Assembly (NCBI RefSeq): GCF_030816195.1
Contig: NZ_JAUSXS010000001.1
Coordinates: 5,603,501-5,667,500 of the forward strand
Direction: 5' to 3'
Length of the DNA stretch: 64,000 bases
Source of the DNA: Pseudomonas sp. W4I3
GTDB taxonomy: Bacteria; Pseudomonadota; Gammaproteobacteria; Pseudomonadales; Pseudomonadaceae
The notes under the pieces are model-generated. The model searched no databases. It was not told where the DNA came from and saw only the letters and a program-made list of their open reading frames with translations. Positions 36,694-45,948 of the stretch are shown piece after piece (within the stretch, counting starts at the first letter, position 1; each line of letters begins with the position of its first letter). The position numbers were made by a program, and so were the translations under genes.

Positions 36694-38052
36694 TCAGCGC
36701 ACGCCTTCGGACCTGAGCGCGGCTGGGGTGTAGTCGGCTGCCTTGGCCGCAAAGCCGAACACAAAGCTGCTCTTCTCCTCGTTCTTCATGCCCAAGGCGA
36801 TGTAGCGCCCGGCGATCAGGTCGTACAGGGTTTCCACGGTGTAAGCCGGCACTTGGTGGTCGTAGTAGAACTGGGCGTGACCTTCGGCGACGCGCCACAG
36901 TTGGCCGCGACCGTCGTAGTGGTCCACCAGGGCGACCTGCCAGCTGTCTTCGTCGATGTACATGTGGCGCTTGGCGTAGATATGGCGCTCGCTCGGCTTG
37001 ACGGTGCCGACCACTTCCCAGACGCGATGCAGCTCGTAGCGGGTGAGGTCCTGGTTGATATGCCCGGCCCTGATGATGTCGTCGTACTTGAGGCTCGGCG
37101 AATCAAGCTTGTAGCTGTTGTAAGGGATGTACAGTTCCTTCTTGCCCACCAGTTTCCAGTCATAGCGGTCGGGCGCGCCGGAGAACATGTCGAAGTTGTC
37201 GGTGGTGCGCAGGCCGTCGGAGGCGGTGCCCGGCCCGTCATAGGAAACCTGCGGCGCCCGTCGCACGCGGCGCTGGCCGGCGTTGTAGATCCAGGCCAGG
37301 CGTGGCTCCTTCACCTGGTCGAGGGTTTCGTGCACCAACAGCACGTTGCCGGCCAGCCGTGCGGGCGCCGTGACCGATTGCTTGAAGTAGCTGAGTACGT
37401 TGGCTGCCTTGGCCTGATCGATATCGGGAATGGCCTGGGGCACCGCGACTTCCTCTTCGAAGCGGATCGGCGTGTAGCTGCCATTGGTCTGCGGCGTGGC
37501 CTGGGTGATGATGCGGCGCAGGTTGCCGCCGTGGTAACGGGTGATGTGATTCCACAGCACCTCCACGCCGTTCTTCGGAATCGGGAACGCGTAGTAACGG
37601 TTACCGGTGAAGTTCTCCAGGCCGTTGCCGTCGTTGATTGCCTTGACGTTCAGGGCGCTGCGCTTGATCGATTCGTAGATATCGGCCGGCAGGTTGACCG
37701 TACGGTGGCTCGGATACACCGGGATCTTGTAGGTTTCGGGGTAGCGCTTGAACATCGCCACCTGGCCGTCGGAGAGCTTGTCCTTGTACTTGTCGACCGT
37801 GGCGGCGGTGATCACAAACAGCGGTTTTTCACTGGCGAACGGGTCGGCGAGAAAGCCCTTGCTGTCCACCGCGCCGGCGTTTTTCGGGATGCCGCCGGTC
37901 CAGGCCGGAATCGAGCCATCGGCATTGCCGGCTTTTTCCGCGCCCACCGGGGTCAGTGTGGTGCCGAGTTTGGCGGCTTCTTCCGGCGATACCGCGGCCA
38001 TCACGTGGGCGGCCAACAGACTCAGGGCCAACACTGCAATTGTCTTACGCAT
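36694..38052 (-). CDS. DUF1329 family envelope protein
   Basis: A 452-residue protein with a signal peptide (MRKTIAVLALSLLAAHVMA) and a mature part starting VSPEEAAKLGTTLTPVGAEKAGN, typical of DUF1329. These proteins have a LolB/LolA-like fold and are thought to sit in the periplasm or outer membrane. The function is not established. The gene is 26 bp behind the DUF1302 gene; the pair recurs in gene clusters for exporting or degrading hydrophobic compounds. Confidence 0.92.
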   Translation of the reverse strand: MRKTIAVLALSLLAAHVMAAVSPEEAAKLGTTLTPVGAEKAGNADGSIPAWTGGIPKNAGAVDSKGFLADPFASEKPLFVITAATVDKYKDKLSDGQVAMFKRYPETYKIPVYPSHRTVNLPADIYESIKRSALNVKAINDGNGLENFTGNRYYAFPIPKNGVEVLWNHITRYHGGNLRRIITQATPQTNGSYTPIRFEEEVAVPQAIPDIDQAKAANVLSYFKQSVTAPARLAGNVLLVHETLDQVKEPRLAWIYNAGQRRVRRAPQVSYDGPGTASDGLRTTDNFDMFSGAPDRYDWKLVGKKELYIPYNSYKLDSPSLKYDDIIRAGHINQDLTRYELHRVWEVVGTVKPSERHIYAKRHMYIDEDSWQVALVDHYDGRGQLWRVAEGHAQFYYDHQVPAYTVETLYDLIAGRYIALGMKNEEKSSFVFGFAAKAADYTPAALRSEGVR

Positions 38053-38078
38053 AGGTTCTTGTCCTTCTTTAAGCCAAA

Positions 38079-39860
38079 TCAGAAGTTCACGCCGAAGCTG
38101 AGGGCGAGGAAGTCACGGTCGGTCAGGGTGTTGTAGTCGCCGCAAAAAAAGTCGGTGTAGCTGAGGCTGGCGGTGTAGGTGCTGCGGTAGTCCGCATCCA
38201 CGCCAACGCTGATGGCCTTGGCGCCTTTGTTGAACACACCGTTGGGGCCGTAGCCGGCGACGTCATGCGACCAGGACAGGTTGGGCTTGAGATTGACCCC
38301 GGCAATGGCGTTGTTGTAGTCGAGGATCGCCCGCGCGCGGTAGCCCCAGGAGGTGGAGGTGACGAAGCCGTCGGTGTCCCCTTCGAAACCGTAGGCGCCG
38401 TACACCGAGTCGCGGCCATAACGCAGCTTGGTTTTGTCTTCCAGGCCCGCGACGTGCACCACGGCCGCCTCCCCCACCAGCGTCAGGCGTTCGGCGCCCA
38501 GCACCTGGTCGAAGAACTGGGTCATGGTGCTTTGGATCTGGGTGATTTCCTTGCGGCGGTAGCCTTTGTTGTCGGCGCCAAACGAGCTGCGGATCGGCGA
38601 CGCGGTATTGCCGGCGATGGGATTGACCAGCGCCAGGGTCAGGTCGGTGGTGTTGAGTTGCACCGGGGCATTGGGCCGGTAACTGATCTCCCCGGTCCAC
38701 GCCGTGCCTGTGGGCAAGGTGGTGGAGAAGCTGGCACCGAACAGACGGATATCTTCTGGGTAGTCCAGGTAGTACTGGCCACGACCGAGCATGGTGCTCT
38801 GGGCCAGGGCCGAACCGAAGCCCGGCGGGGCGGCGGCACCAATGGCGCCGATGGTCGCCAGGTTGGTATTGGCGGTGATCGTGCCCACGGTCGGCGTGCG
38901 GCTGTGGTAATTCATGAAGTACAGGCCGTATTCGGTGTCGTCGCCCAGCCAGCGCAAAGCCGCGCCGAACTGGCCGGAGTCACGCGCATCACGGTCGGCG
39001 GCGCGCTGCACCACCACACCTTCGCGGGTGACTGAAAAGCCTTGGCCGCGTGCCGCTGCAATCGGTTGCAGCGGTGCAATCGCGGGGTTACCCACCGTGT
39101 AATTACCGGTGCAGCCATCTGCCGCCACGTCACCACCGAAGAACGTGCCGCAGTTGTCCAGCACGGTCTGGTCCCATTCCAGCTGGTAGAAACCTTCCAC
39201 GGTCAGTTGGTTGGTCAGGCTCTGGGAAGCAAACAGCATGTTTACCGGGATCAAGCCTTCCTTGATCTCGGCCCCCGGACGACGGAACGCCGACACGTCG
39301 ATCGGGTTGATGCTGTTGATGGAGTTACCGATGAAGGTACTTTCGCCCCAACTGACCACCTGCTTGCCGGCGCGCACGGTGCCAGGCAGGTCGCCCAGGG
39401 AATAGTTGTGATAGACGAAGGCGTCGAGGATCTGCGCACCGCTGGATTTGGCGCCCTCCTTGCGGTTGTGGTCGCTGATCTGCTTGAACTCGCGGTCTTC
39501 GTCCTTGAGTTCGAAGTCGTACCAGTACTTGCCACGTACGAACACACCGGTGTCGCCGTATTTCAGCTCAAGGTCGTGCAGGCCCTTGAAGATTTTCGAG
39601 AAGGTCTCGCCTTTCTTGAAGTTGAGGCGCCCGTCATCGCCGGTGGACGCCTGGCCCGTGCCGCCGTTGACGGTGCCGACCAGGCTCTTGTCGGCGTCGC
39701 GCATGCCCCAGCTTGCACCGACCGACAGCGAGGAATCGAATTGCCCTTCGATCTCGCCAATGTTGAACGAAACAGCCTGAGCCTGGGCGCAGCAGCCCAA
39801 CGCAACCGCAGCGGCCAGCGCCTCTGGCATGAAGATGGCGCGCATTGTTGTTTTTGTCAT
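38079..39860 (-). CDS. DUF1302 family outer-membrane protein
   Basis: A 593-residue protein with a signal peptide ending CCAQAQA and a mature beta-rich chain starting VSFNIGEIEGQFDSSLSVGASWG, typical of DUF1302, and an aromatic C-terminal end (LALSFGVNF) as in beta-barrel outer-membrane proteins. It probably forms a barrel that passes or anchors hydrophobic compounds with DUF1329. The start at 39860 is chosen because the longer upstream frame precedes the signal peptide. Confidence 0.9.
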   Translation of the reverse strand: MTKTTMRAIFMPEALAAAVALGCCAQAQAVSFNIGEIEGQFDSSLSVGASWGMRDADKSLVGTVNGGTGQASTGDDGRLNFKKGETFSKIFKGLHDLELKYGDTGVFVRGKYWYDFELKDEDREFKQISDHNRKEGAKSSGAQILDAFVYHNYSLGDLPGTVRAGKQVVSWGESTFIGNSINSINPIDVSAFRRPGAEIKEGLIPVNMLFASQSLTNQLTVEGFYQLEWDQTVLDNCGTFFGGDVAADGCTGNYTVGNPAIAPLQPIAAARGQGFSVTREGVVVQRAADRDARDSGQFGAALRWLGDDTEYGLYFMNYHSRTPTVGTITANTNLATIGAIGAAAPPGFGSALAQSTMLGRGQYYLDYPEDIRLFGASFSTTLPTGTAWTGEISYRPNAPVQLNTTDLTLALVNPIAGNTASPIRSSFGADNKGYRRKEITQIQSTMTQFFDQVLGAERLTLVGEAAVVHVAGLEDKTKLRYGRDSVYGAYGFEGDTDGFVTSTSWGYRARAILDYNNAIAGVNLKPNLSWSHDVAGYGPNGVFNKGAKAISVGVDADYRSTYTASLSYTDFFCGDYNTLTDRDFLALSFGVNF

Positions 39861-40251
39861 GCGTCTTCCCCGGTGAGTGACAGAAGGCCCCACCCTACTG
39901 CTGCCCATGGGGAGCGATAAGCGCACCAAGGAGGTATTCGTGTTGTCGCTCGAAAGGATGACAAGCCGCGCCGGGCAAGGGTGTAGCGCGCGTCATGGAT
40001 TGGATGGATGAAGCGCTATCAGAAGCATCGATGCCGTGCCGGACATTGTTGTGATTTTGGTAACAGTCCTTGTCCTGAAGCGCTATTACTCATTCTGTTA
40101 CAAGCGTCTATTCTTACCTCGCTTTCAGGGCAAACGGCCCGCTCCCAGATTCGGGAGAAAAGCCTGAATTCTACGGATTGTTCCTATATTCAATCTGTTA
40201 CCAGTGTTCACTGACGTTGATTTATCGCTCCTTGATCCAACGTCTTACTTC

Positions 40252-40279
40252 GGCCGCTGCCTGTGCAGCGGCCTTTTTT
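40252..40279 (+). terminator. Strong orphan terminator, possible small RNA end
   Basis: GGCCGCTGC, loop CTGT, GCAGCGGCC and six T form a textbook intrinsic terminator reading rightwards. No plus-strand gene ends near it, so it may finish a small RNA starting within the preceding 100-250 bp. No promoter could be fixed. Confidence 0.75.
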
Positions 40280-40290
40280 ATGCCTGCAAT

Positions 40291-40316
40291 AAAAACGGGG
40301 CGCCATTGACGCCCCG
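40291..40316 (-). terminator. Terminator of the SDR operon
   Basis: CGGGGCG and CGCCCCG form a stem followed, in the minus direction, by five T, 28 bp past the SDR stop. Confidence 0.85.
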
Positions 40317-40343
40317 CAGGATTCACTATTTTTATGGCAACGA

Positions 40344-41255
40344 TCAGAGGCTGAACTTCTGCAAGTTAGCCATCATCTCCTTCAATGCCTCAATCGTGTC
40401 CTTGGGGTGCGCCGCGCCTTCGAAGTCGCAGATCTGCTGCCAGTGCGCCGCCACGTCATCCGGCGAAAAGCCCGCCTCGGGATCAAAGCCCACACCCAGG
40501 CTGCGCTCCCAACGGGTCTTGCCGATCCAGCCGCCACCCACCTCAAACAAACCCGAGGTTTCCTGACAGGCTTCGCTGCCCAGGTACACCACGAGCGGGC
40601 TGATCAGTTCCGGCTTGAGGCGCTCGAACACCTGCGGCGGGATCAACCCTTCGGTCATGCGCGTGGCGCCGGTGGGGGCAATCGCGTTGACCAGGATGTT
40701 GTTCTTGCGGCCTTCCAGCGCCAGGGTGCGGGTCAGGCCATACAGGCCGAGCTTGGCCATGCCGTAGTTGGACTGGCCGAAGTTGCCGTAGATGCCCGAG
40801 GTGGACGCGGTGAAGATCACCCGGCCATACGCCTGCTCACGCAGATGCGGCCAGGCGGCGCGCGTGACTTTGTAGGCGCCTTCGACGTGCACCCGGTAAA
40901 CCAGGTCCCAGTCGCTGTCCTCCATCTTGTGGAAGGTCTTGTCGCGCAGGATACCGGCGTTGTTCACCACCACGTCGATACGACCGAATGCATCCAGCGC
41001 GTTCTGCACGATTTTGTCGCCGTCGGTGACGGAGTCATGGTTGGCGTGCGCAATGCCACCCGCTTCGCGGATTTCGGCGACCACCCGGTCAGCCGCCGAG
41101 GCATTGGCGCCCTCGCCCTGGGTCGAGCCACCGAGATCGTTGACCAGCACTTTGGCGCCGTGCCGAGCGAACAGCAGCGCATGGGCCCGGCCCAATCCAC
41201 CGCCGGCACCGGTGACGATCACGACCTTATCCTGCAACTGCACTGACTGACTCAT
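40344..41255 (-). CDS. SDR-family oxidoreductase, multifunctional-enzyme-like
   Basis: A 303-residue short-chain dehydrogenase with NAD(P)-binding TGAGGGLGRA, NNAG, catalytic Ser in TASTSGIYG and YGMAK. The sequence and extended C-terminus resemble the dehydrogenase part of the peroxisomal multifunctional enzyme (17-beta-HSD type 4), which acts on 3-hydroxyacyl-CoA. AGGAG precedes the ATG at 41255. It is probably the last gene of an operon with the hydrolase and aldolase. Confidence 0.88.
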   Translation of the reverse strand: MSQSVQLQDKVVIVTGAGGGLGRAHALLFARHGAKVLVNDLGGSTQGEGANASAADRVVAEIREAGGIAHANHDSVTDGDKIVQNALDAFGRIDVVVNNAGILRDKTFHKMEDSDWDLVYRVHVEGAYKVTRAAWPHLREQAYGRVIFTASTSGIYGNFGQSNYGMAKLGLYGLTRTLALEGRKNNILVNAIAPTGATRMTEGLIPPQVFERLKPELISPLVVYLGSEACQETSGLFEVGGGWIGKTRWERSLGVGFDPEAGFSPDDVAAHWQQICDFEGAAHPKDTIEALKEMMANLQKFSL

Positions 41256-41374
41256 ACCCAACTCCTCTGGCAACGATGGCAATGGGCAGAGTGTCGGGCA
41301 CAGGGCCTTTGGTCACAATAACTACGGCCGACCCTGAATAGTGCTCGATAAGGCAGCGGGATGATGCCGTGCGC

Positions 41375-42277
41375 TCAGGAACAGGCCGCACGCACCGACT
41401 GCTGGCCAATGCGCTCACGAAACGCCTGGTAGTGCGTGAGCACCTGCACCGGCGCCTCGATCTGTGGGTAATGGCCGATGTTGGCCAGCAATATCGCGTC
41501 GGCATGCGGTACGAGCTGTTGATAGCGCTCCACCATATGCGCGCCGGAAATGGGGTCGACTTCACCGTCGATGACGCGCAACGGCACCTCGTCGCGTTGC
41601 ATTGCCGCCACCCAGCGGTCACGCAGGCGCCGACGCTGGGGGATGTAATTGATCAGTTTGTGCAGGATGCGCGGGCCGTCGTTGTGTTCAAGCAGGCTCC
41701 AGAAATCATCCAGGGCGCTCTCACTGGGCCGTGTCTGGGGACCGAATATCTGGTTGAAACTGTTGGCCAGGCCGCTTCGTCCAGTGGCGCGGCCGATCAT
41801 CCAGCCCAAGGGGCTGAGCAATAACTTCTGCACCAGGGTGGCGCGATGGGTTTCGGGAAACAGCCCACCGTTGAGGAACACGCAACTGGCCATGTGGAAC
41901 CGGCCTTCGTAATGCCGGGCCAGCAGTTCCTGGGCAACGCTGTCGCCGTAGTCGTGGGCCAATACGTGCACAGGCTGCATCACCCCCAGGTGTTCAAGCA
42001 GCGCCTGTTGCAGGTCCGCTTGCTCCAGCAGGCAATAACCGTGGTCCAGTGGTTTGGCCGAGTCGCCAAAACCGAGCATGTCGCAGGCGATCACCAGATT
42101 GCGCTGGGCCAAGGGTTGCCACAGGTAATGCCAATCCCAACTGGCCGTAGGAAAGCCATGAATCAGCAGCAGCGGCTCGCCCTGCCCGGCCACCCAGTAA
42201 CGAATGGAGCGGCCGCGAAAGACGAAATCCTGGCCACGTGTGCGCCAGGCGCTGAGCGGTATTTCGGCAAGTGGCAT
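41375..42277 (-). CDS. Alpha/beta hydrolase of the epoxide hydrolase/dehalogenase type
   Basis: A 300-residue alpha/beta hydrolase. The oxyanion motif is LIHGFPTASWDW. The nucleophile elbow reads LAHDYGDSV, with Asp rather than Ser, as in epoxide hydrolases and haloalkane dehalogenases. The catalytic His is likely in IGHYPQIEAP. Its start shares bases with the aldolase stop, so it is coupled to that gene. The real substrate is unknown. Confidence 0.88.
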   Translation of the reverse strand: MPLAEIPLSAWRTRGQDFVFRGRSIRYWVAGQGEPLLLIHGFPTASWDWHYLWQPLAQRNLVIACDMLGFGDSAKPLDHGYCLLEQADLQQALLEHLGVMQPVHVLAHDYGDSVAQELLARHYEGRFHMASCVFLNGGLFPETHRATLVQKLLLSPLGWMIGRATGRSGLANSFNQIFGPQTRPSESALDDFWSLLEHNDGPRILHKLINYIPQRRRLRDRWVAAMQRDEVPLRVIDGEVDPISGAHMVERYQQLVPHADAILLANIGHYPQIEAPVQVLTHYQAFRERIGQQSVRAACS

Positions 42278-43059
42278 CAGCTTTTATACCCGGGGTTCTG
42301 GTGATCCAATTTGCGCAGCAGCGCCGGCCAGGCCAGCGCACCCCCCATACCTTGGGCGCTTTTTGTGACAGCGGCCACCATCGCCTTGGCGCCAGCCAGC
42401 ACCTGCGGCTCGATGGCGATCAACTCGGCAGCGCCGTTCTGCGCCAGCACCTGGATGTCACAGGCACGCTGGAAAGTGAACATCATCAGAAAGGTGTCGG
42501 CAATGGTCGCGCCGCACGTCAGCAGGCCGTGGTTGTGCAGCATCAGAAAGTTGTTCTCGCCCAGGTCCGCCTGCAGGCGCGCCTTCTCGTCGTGGTTCAG
42601 GGCGACGCCTTCATAGGCGTGATAGGCCAGGCTGGACAGTACAAACAGCGACTGCTGGCTGATCGGCAATACGCCCTGCTTTTGCGCCGACACGGCGACA
42701 CCGGCAGCCGTGTGGGTGTGCAGCACGCAGGTCACGTCGTGGCGCACTTCGTGGATGGCGCTGTGGATGGTGTAGCCCGCAGGGTTGATCTCGTAAGGGC
42801 TGTCCATGCGCTTGTTACCGGCCTGGTCCACCTTGACTAGGCTCGAGGCGGTGATCTCGTGGAACATCAGCCCATACGGATTGATCAGGAAATCATCGGT
42901 GCCCGGCACCTTGGCCGAAATATGCGTGAAGATCAGGTCATCCCAGCCATGCATCGCCACCAGCCGATAGCAGGCCGCCAGGTCGACACGGGCTTGCCAT
43001 TCGGCGGCACTGACCTGCTCTTGGACATTCTGTGACGAGAGAACGGGGGCTAAACTCAC
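42277..43059 (-). CDS. Class II aldolase/adducin domain protein
   Basis: A 260-residue protein of the class II aldolase/adducin family: HISAKVPG, the metal-binding VLHTHTAAG, and the third His in LHNHGLL. Such proteins cleave or epimerise hydroxy-carbonyl compounds with a divalent metal. The start is a GTG at 43059 with an ideal AAGGAGG. It is first in an operon with the hydrolase and SDR; the pathway is not clear. Confidence 0.9.
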   Translation of the reverse strand: MSLAPVLSSQNVQEQVSAAEWQARVDLAACYRLVAMHGWDDLIFTHISAKVPGTDDFLINPYGLMFHEITASSLVKVDQAGNKRMDSPYEINPAGYTIHSAIHEVRHDVTCVLHTHTAAGVAVSAQKQGVLPISQQSLFVLSSLAYHAYEGVALNHDEKARLQADLGENNFLMLHNHGLLTCGATIADTFLMMFTFQRACDIQVLAQNGAAELIAIEPQVLAGAKAMVAAVTKSAQGMGGALAWPALLRKLDHQNPGYKS

Positions 43060-43248
43060 GATGATGACCTCCTTGGCGCACTTATTCTTGTTGTGTAAGT
43101 GAGTGGCCAGTCTAGTCAGACGCCCTGGCTTGCGGAGTTGCCTTCGCAGCCAGCTTGATGACTGAGCGAGTCAGCCAAGAGAATAGTACAAATAGGTGTC
43201 AGAGAAGCGCCGTCAATAAAAACACGCAGGACGGCGCCTCGCAGGCGG

Positions 43249-43704
43249 TCAAGGCTTGAGTGCGGTGGTCAACTCGGCCAGCCACGGCTCGGCGTCGGCC
43301 TCCGGGGTCACGCTTTCGCTCGCGTCCAGGCGCAGCATCGGCAGCACTTCACGCACGCCCAGTTCGCTGAACAGTTCGCGCATCTGCTCGCCGCCGCCAC
43401 AGAAGGTATCGCCGTAGCTGGCGTCACCCAAGCCGATGACGGCGCCCGGCAAGCCGCGCCAGGCGGCGGGCAGTTGGTCACGCATGCTTGAATACAGCGG
43501 TTGCAGGTTGTCGGGCAACTCGCCCATGCCGGTGGTGGAGGTAACTGCCAGGAACGCCTCGGGGGCGAAGGCCTGCACGTCCGCCAGCGTGGCTCGCGGG
43601 TTGTGCCAGGCTTGAAACCCTGCGTCTTTCAGGATTTTTTCGGCGTGCCGAGCGACTTCTTCGGCCGTGCCGTAGACCGAGCCGGAAAGGATGGCGACTT
43701 TCAT
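43249..43704 (-). CDS. Flavodoxin (MioC-like)
   Basis: A 151-residue FMN-binding flavodoxin. The phosphate loop is SGSVYGTAEEVA, followed by TSTTGMGELPDN and GLGDASYGDTF. It is an electron carrier in the cytoplasm. The ATG at 43704 is used rather than the TTG just before it. It is divergent from the LOV-protein gene. Confidence 0.92.
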   Translation of the reverse strand: MKVAILSGSVYGTAEEVARHAEKILKDAGFQAWHNPRATLADVQAFAPEAFLAVTSTTGMGELPDNLQPLYSSMRDQLPAAWRGLPGAVIGLGDASYGDTFCGGGEQMRELFSELGVREVLPMLRLDASESVTPEADAEPWLAELTTALKP

Positions 43705-43833
43705 CAATCTGATCCTGTAGTTGAGCGAAAGCGTGGGATATTAGCAGCTGGTGCAGATTTTTCAGCGCGCGCCGTGCAACATTCAAGACGTGTCATAAAC
43801 TTGAGACCTCAACAACAAGCCATGGACCGCTCA

Positions 43834-44301
43834 ATGATCAACGCCAACCTGATGCAAATGGTCATCAACGCCTCCAATGACGGGATTGTCGTTGCCGAAC
43901 GAGAAGGCGCGGACAAACCGCTGATCTACGTCAACCCGGCCTTCGAACGCCTGACCGGTTATACCCTGGATGAAATTCTGTACCAGGATTGTCGCTTCCT
44001 GCAGTCGGGAGACCGTGACCAGCCGGCCCTGATGGCGATTCGGGACGCACTCGACAACGGCGGCGCGTGCCGGGAAACCCTGCGCAACTACCGCAAGGAC
44101 GGCACGCATTTCTGGAACGAGCTCTCATTGTCATCGGTGTACAACGTGGCCGACCGGCAGACGTATTTTGTCGGTGTGCAAAAAGACGTCACCACCCAGG
44201 TAAAAGCCCAGCAACGCGTCGCTCAACTGGAAGCTCAGGTGGCGGAGCTCAAGGCTGAGTTGGCTGCGCTCAAAGCGACAGGTGGAATTAACAAGCTGTA
44301 A
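43834..44301 (+). CDS. Short LOV blue-light photoreceptor
   Basis: A 155-residue protein consisting of one LOV (PAS-type) domain plus a C-terminal helix, as in P. putida PpSB1-LOV/PpSB2-LOV and the SBW25 homologue. The FMN-adduct cysteine is C53 in YQDCRFLQ (Asp replaces the usual Asn of NCRFLQ, as in PpSB1-LOV). RNYRKDGTHFWNELS and the end IQKDV-like VGVQKDVT are present. A heptad-like tail (LEAQVAELKAELAALK) should dimerise. The start is at 43834 by homology; an ATG four codons earlier is possible. No output domain is present, so it signals by protein contact. Confidence 0.93.
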   Translation: MINANLMQMVINASNDGIVVAEREGADKPLIYVNPAFERLTGYTLDEILYQDCRFLQSGDRDQPALMAIRDALDNGGACRETLRNYRKDGTHFWNELSLSSVYNVADRQTYFVGVQKDVTTQVKAQQRVAQLEAQVAELKAELAALKATGGINKL

Positions 44302-44359
44302 AAATTGCGGTCTTTAGAGCAATAATGGCCTTTTAATGCCCGACCCTTGAGCCCTATCA

Positions 44360-44965
44360 ATGCAACGCGATGCCCTCTTGACGCAGGACGAGCTGGATTT
44401 CATCCAGAACATGCAGCATAACCCGCAGCTCAACCTGCGGGATGCTGGCTCGAGCCTGACGGTGAATGGCGGTGCGCAGATTCGCGATTTGCTCACTCGA
44501 CTGGCCGCTCACGACCAAGTCACCATCCAGGCGCAGTTCGACAACCAGCAGCTCACCTTCCCCCTGCACCTGGTGGAGGATGAGTTTCATGCGGTACATC
44601 TTCGCCTGGGCGTGCCGAGTATCTATGAAGACGGGCCGATGATCCGCCCATGGCGCCTGGCCCTTGAAACCCCGGTTGCCCTGGAGAACGTCAAGGGCTA
44701 CGCCAGCGCACTGTGGGTGCACCAAGTGTCATTCAAGGGCGTATTGGTCGAAGGGCGTGGCCGGGCCAGACCGCCAAAAACCTTTTCCTTGTGGTTCAGC
44801 CCGTCCGGCTACGAGCGCATTGCGCTGCGCGGCACACTGGAGCGGGAAACCGCCCGTGGATTGTTCGCGTACCGCTTGAATCAGAGTGACGCGGATGAGA
44901 TCGAGCGCCTGCGCCAATTCATCCTGCACCAGCATCGTCTGGTGCATCCGCAGGTACATGCCTGA
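44360..44965 (+). CDS. Hypothetical protein, possibly PilZ-like
   Basis: A 201-residue protein. The middle contains PWRLALETPV and, further on, HQVSFKGVLVEG, which recalls the RxxxR and D/NxSxxG elements of PilZ c-di-GMP receptors but is degenerate. The first 90 residues also look like a split beta domain. It lies between the LOV gene and the convergent LitR-type regulator. The identification as PilZ is tentative. Confidence 0.65.
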   Translation: MQRDALLTQDELDFIQNMQHNPQLNLRDAGSSLTVNGGAQIRDLLTRLAAHDQVTIQAQFDNQQLTFPLHLVEDEFHAVHLRLGVPSIYEDGPMIRPWRLALETPVALENVKGYASALWVHQVSFKGVLVEGRGRARPPKTFSLWFSPSGYERIALRGTLERETARGLFAYRLNQSDADEIERLRQFILHQHRLVHPQVHA

Positions 44966-44966
44966 G

Positions 44967-45926
44967 TCAGGTATCCAGACCGCCACTGAGAAACTGCTGC
45001 AAGCGGCGCTGCATCTGACGCCCTTCGCTGCCCAGGCAGCCGATGGACGTGCTGTCCAGATCGGTGTGCAACAGGTCTGACGCAGCGCCTGCCAGAAGCA
45101 GCGGGCAATCCAGGGTCAGCGCCAGGCGGTTCAACCGCATAGCCATGTCGTGCTTGTGCAGGTGATTGGAGAAAATGATCAGTGCCTGGGGGCGGATTTT
45201 TTCGCAGACCAGGGTCAACTCGTCGACCGGCTGGCCCAAGCCCAACACTTTCACGGTCAAGTCTTCCCGGCTCATCAACAGCGCCGCCACCAATAGCTCC
45301 AACCTGTGGGACTCTCCAGGCATGGCGGTCAGTAGAACGCGCGGGGCGGTCGAGGCGCTCGCCGCTTGCAGGCGCAGGACCGTCTGTACACACAGAAAAG
45401 CGTCGTAAAACAGCCACTCGCTGGCCTGACCGAAACGGCCCTGACGGCGCAGCAAGTCGTTCCACAGCGGCATCAGAATGTCTTGAAACGCAACGCTTAG
45501 GGGGTAGGTAGCGAAAATCTGGCCGTACACGCTCTCCAACTGGCGATCATCGAATGCACTGATGGCCTGCATCAGCCGAGTCCGCCACTGCGGCCATTCG
45601 TTGTCTTCAACAGCGCCGCGCTCGGCACGAATCGCTTCGAGCTGTTGATCGTCACGCGCCAGAATCTTGCCAACCTTGCTCACCGCTACACCGCGCTCAG
45701 TCCATCCAATAATACGATTGACGGTCTCGATATCGGCCATGGAGTAGAGACGGTGCCCGCTTTCGGTGCGCACGGGCTGGATCAGCCCGTAGCGCCGCTC
45801 CCAGGCACGCAAGGTGACCGGGTTGACGCCTGTCAATCTCGAGACTTCCCGAATGGGAAACAGCTGAGCTGAATCCGTTGGAGTTAGTGGCGAGATGCTA
45901 TCGATTGGAGCAGTAATCACAGGCAT
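44967..45926 (-). CDS. MerR/LitR-type regulator, probably class II (B12-independent)
   Basis: A 319-residue regulator. The N-terminal MerR domain (about 20-90) has IREVSRLTGVNPVTLRAWERRYGL. The C-terminal half resembles the cobalamin-binding region of CarH/LitR photoreceptors. The key positions are altered: EH after the conserved Trp is EW (E170-W171), and DxHxxG is ESHRLE (205-210). Such proteins in P. putida (PplR) act in light responses with a short LOV protein. A LOV gene lies 670 bp away and pterin genes follow on the other side. It is divergent from the ABM gene. Confidence 0.85.
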   Translation of the reverse strand: MPVITAPIDSISPLTPTDSAQLFPIREVSRLTGVNPVTLRAWERRYGLIQPVRTESGHRLYSMADIETVNRIIGWTERGVAVSKVGKILARDDQQLEAIRAERGAVEDNEWPQWRTRLMQAISAFDDRQLESVYGQIFATYPLSVAFQDILMPLWNDLLRRQGRFGQASEWLFYDAFLCVQTVLRLQAASASTAPRVLLTAMPGESHRLELLVAALLMSREDLTVKVLGLGQPVDELTLVCEKIRPQALIIFSNHLHKHDMAMRLNRLALTLDCPLLLAGAASDLLHTDLDSTSIGCLGSEGRQMQRRLQQFLSGGLDT

Positions 45927-45948
45927 TGGTGACCAAATGTGCAGCGCA

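Larger units (their letters stand above)
39861..40343. other. Intergenic region with orphan plus-strand terminator
   Basis: About 480 bp between the DUF1302 gene and the SDR gene. It holds the promoter region for DUF1302 on the minus strand, a strong plus-strand terminator with no clear gene in front, and the minus-strand terminator of the SDR operon. Short open frames on the plus strand have no SD and odd Cys/His-rich content. Confidence 0.6.

Noticed and set aside
40008..40214. 68-codon frame ahead of the orphan terminator
   Set aside because: No SD and odd Cys/His content; the terminator is better explained by a small RNA.
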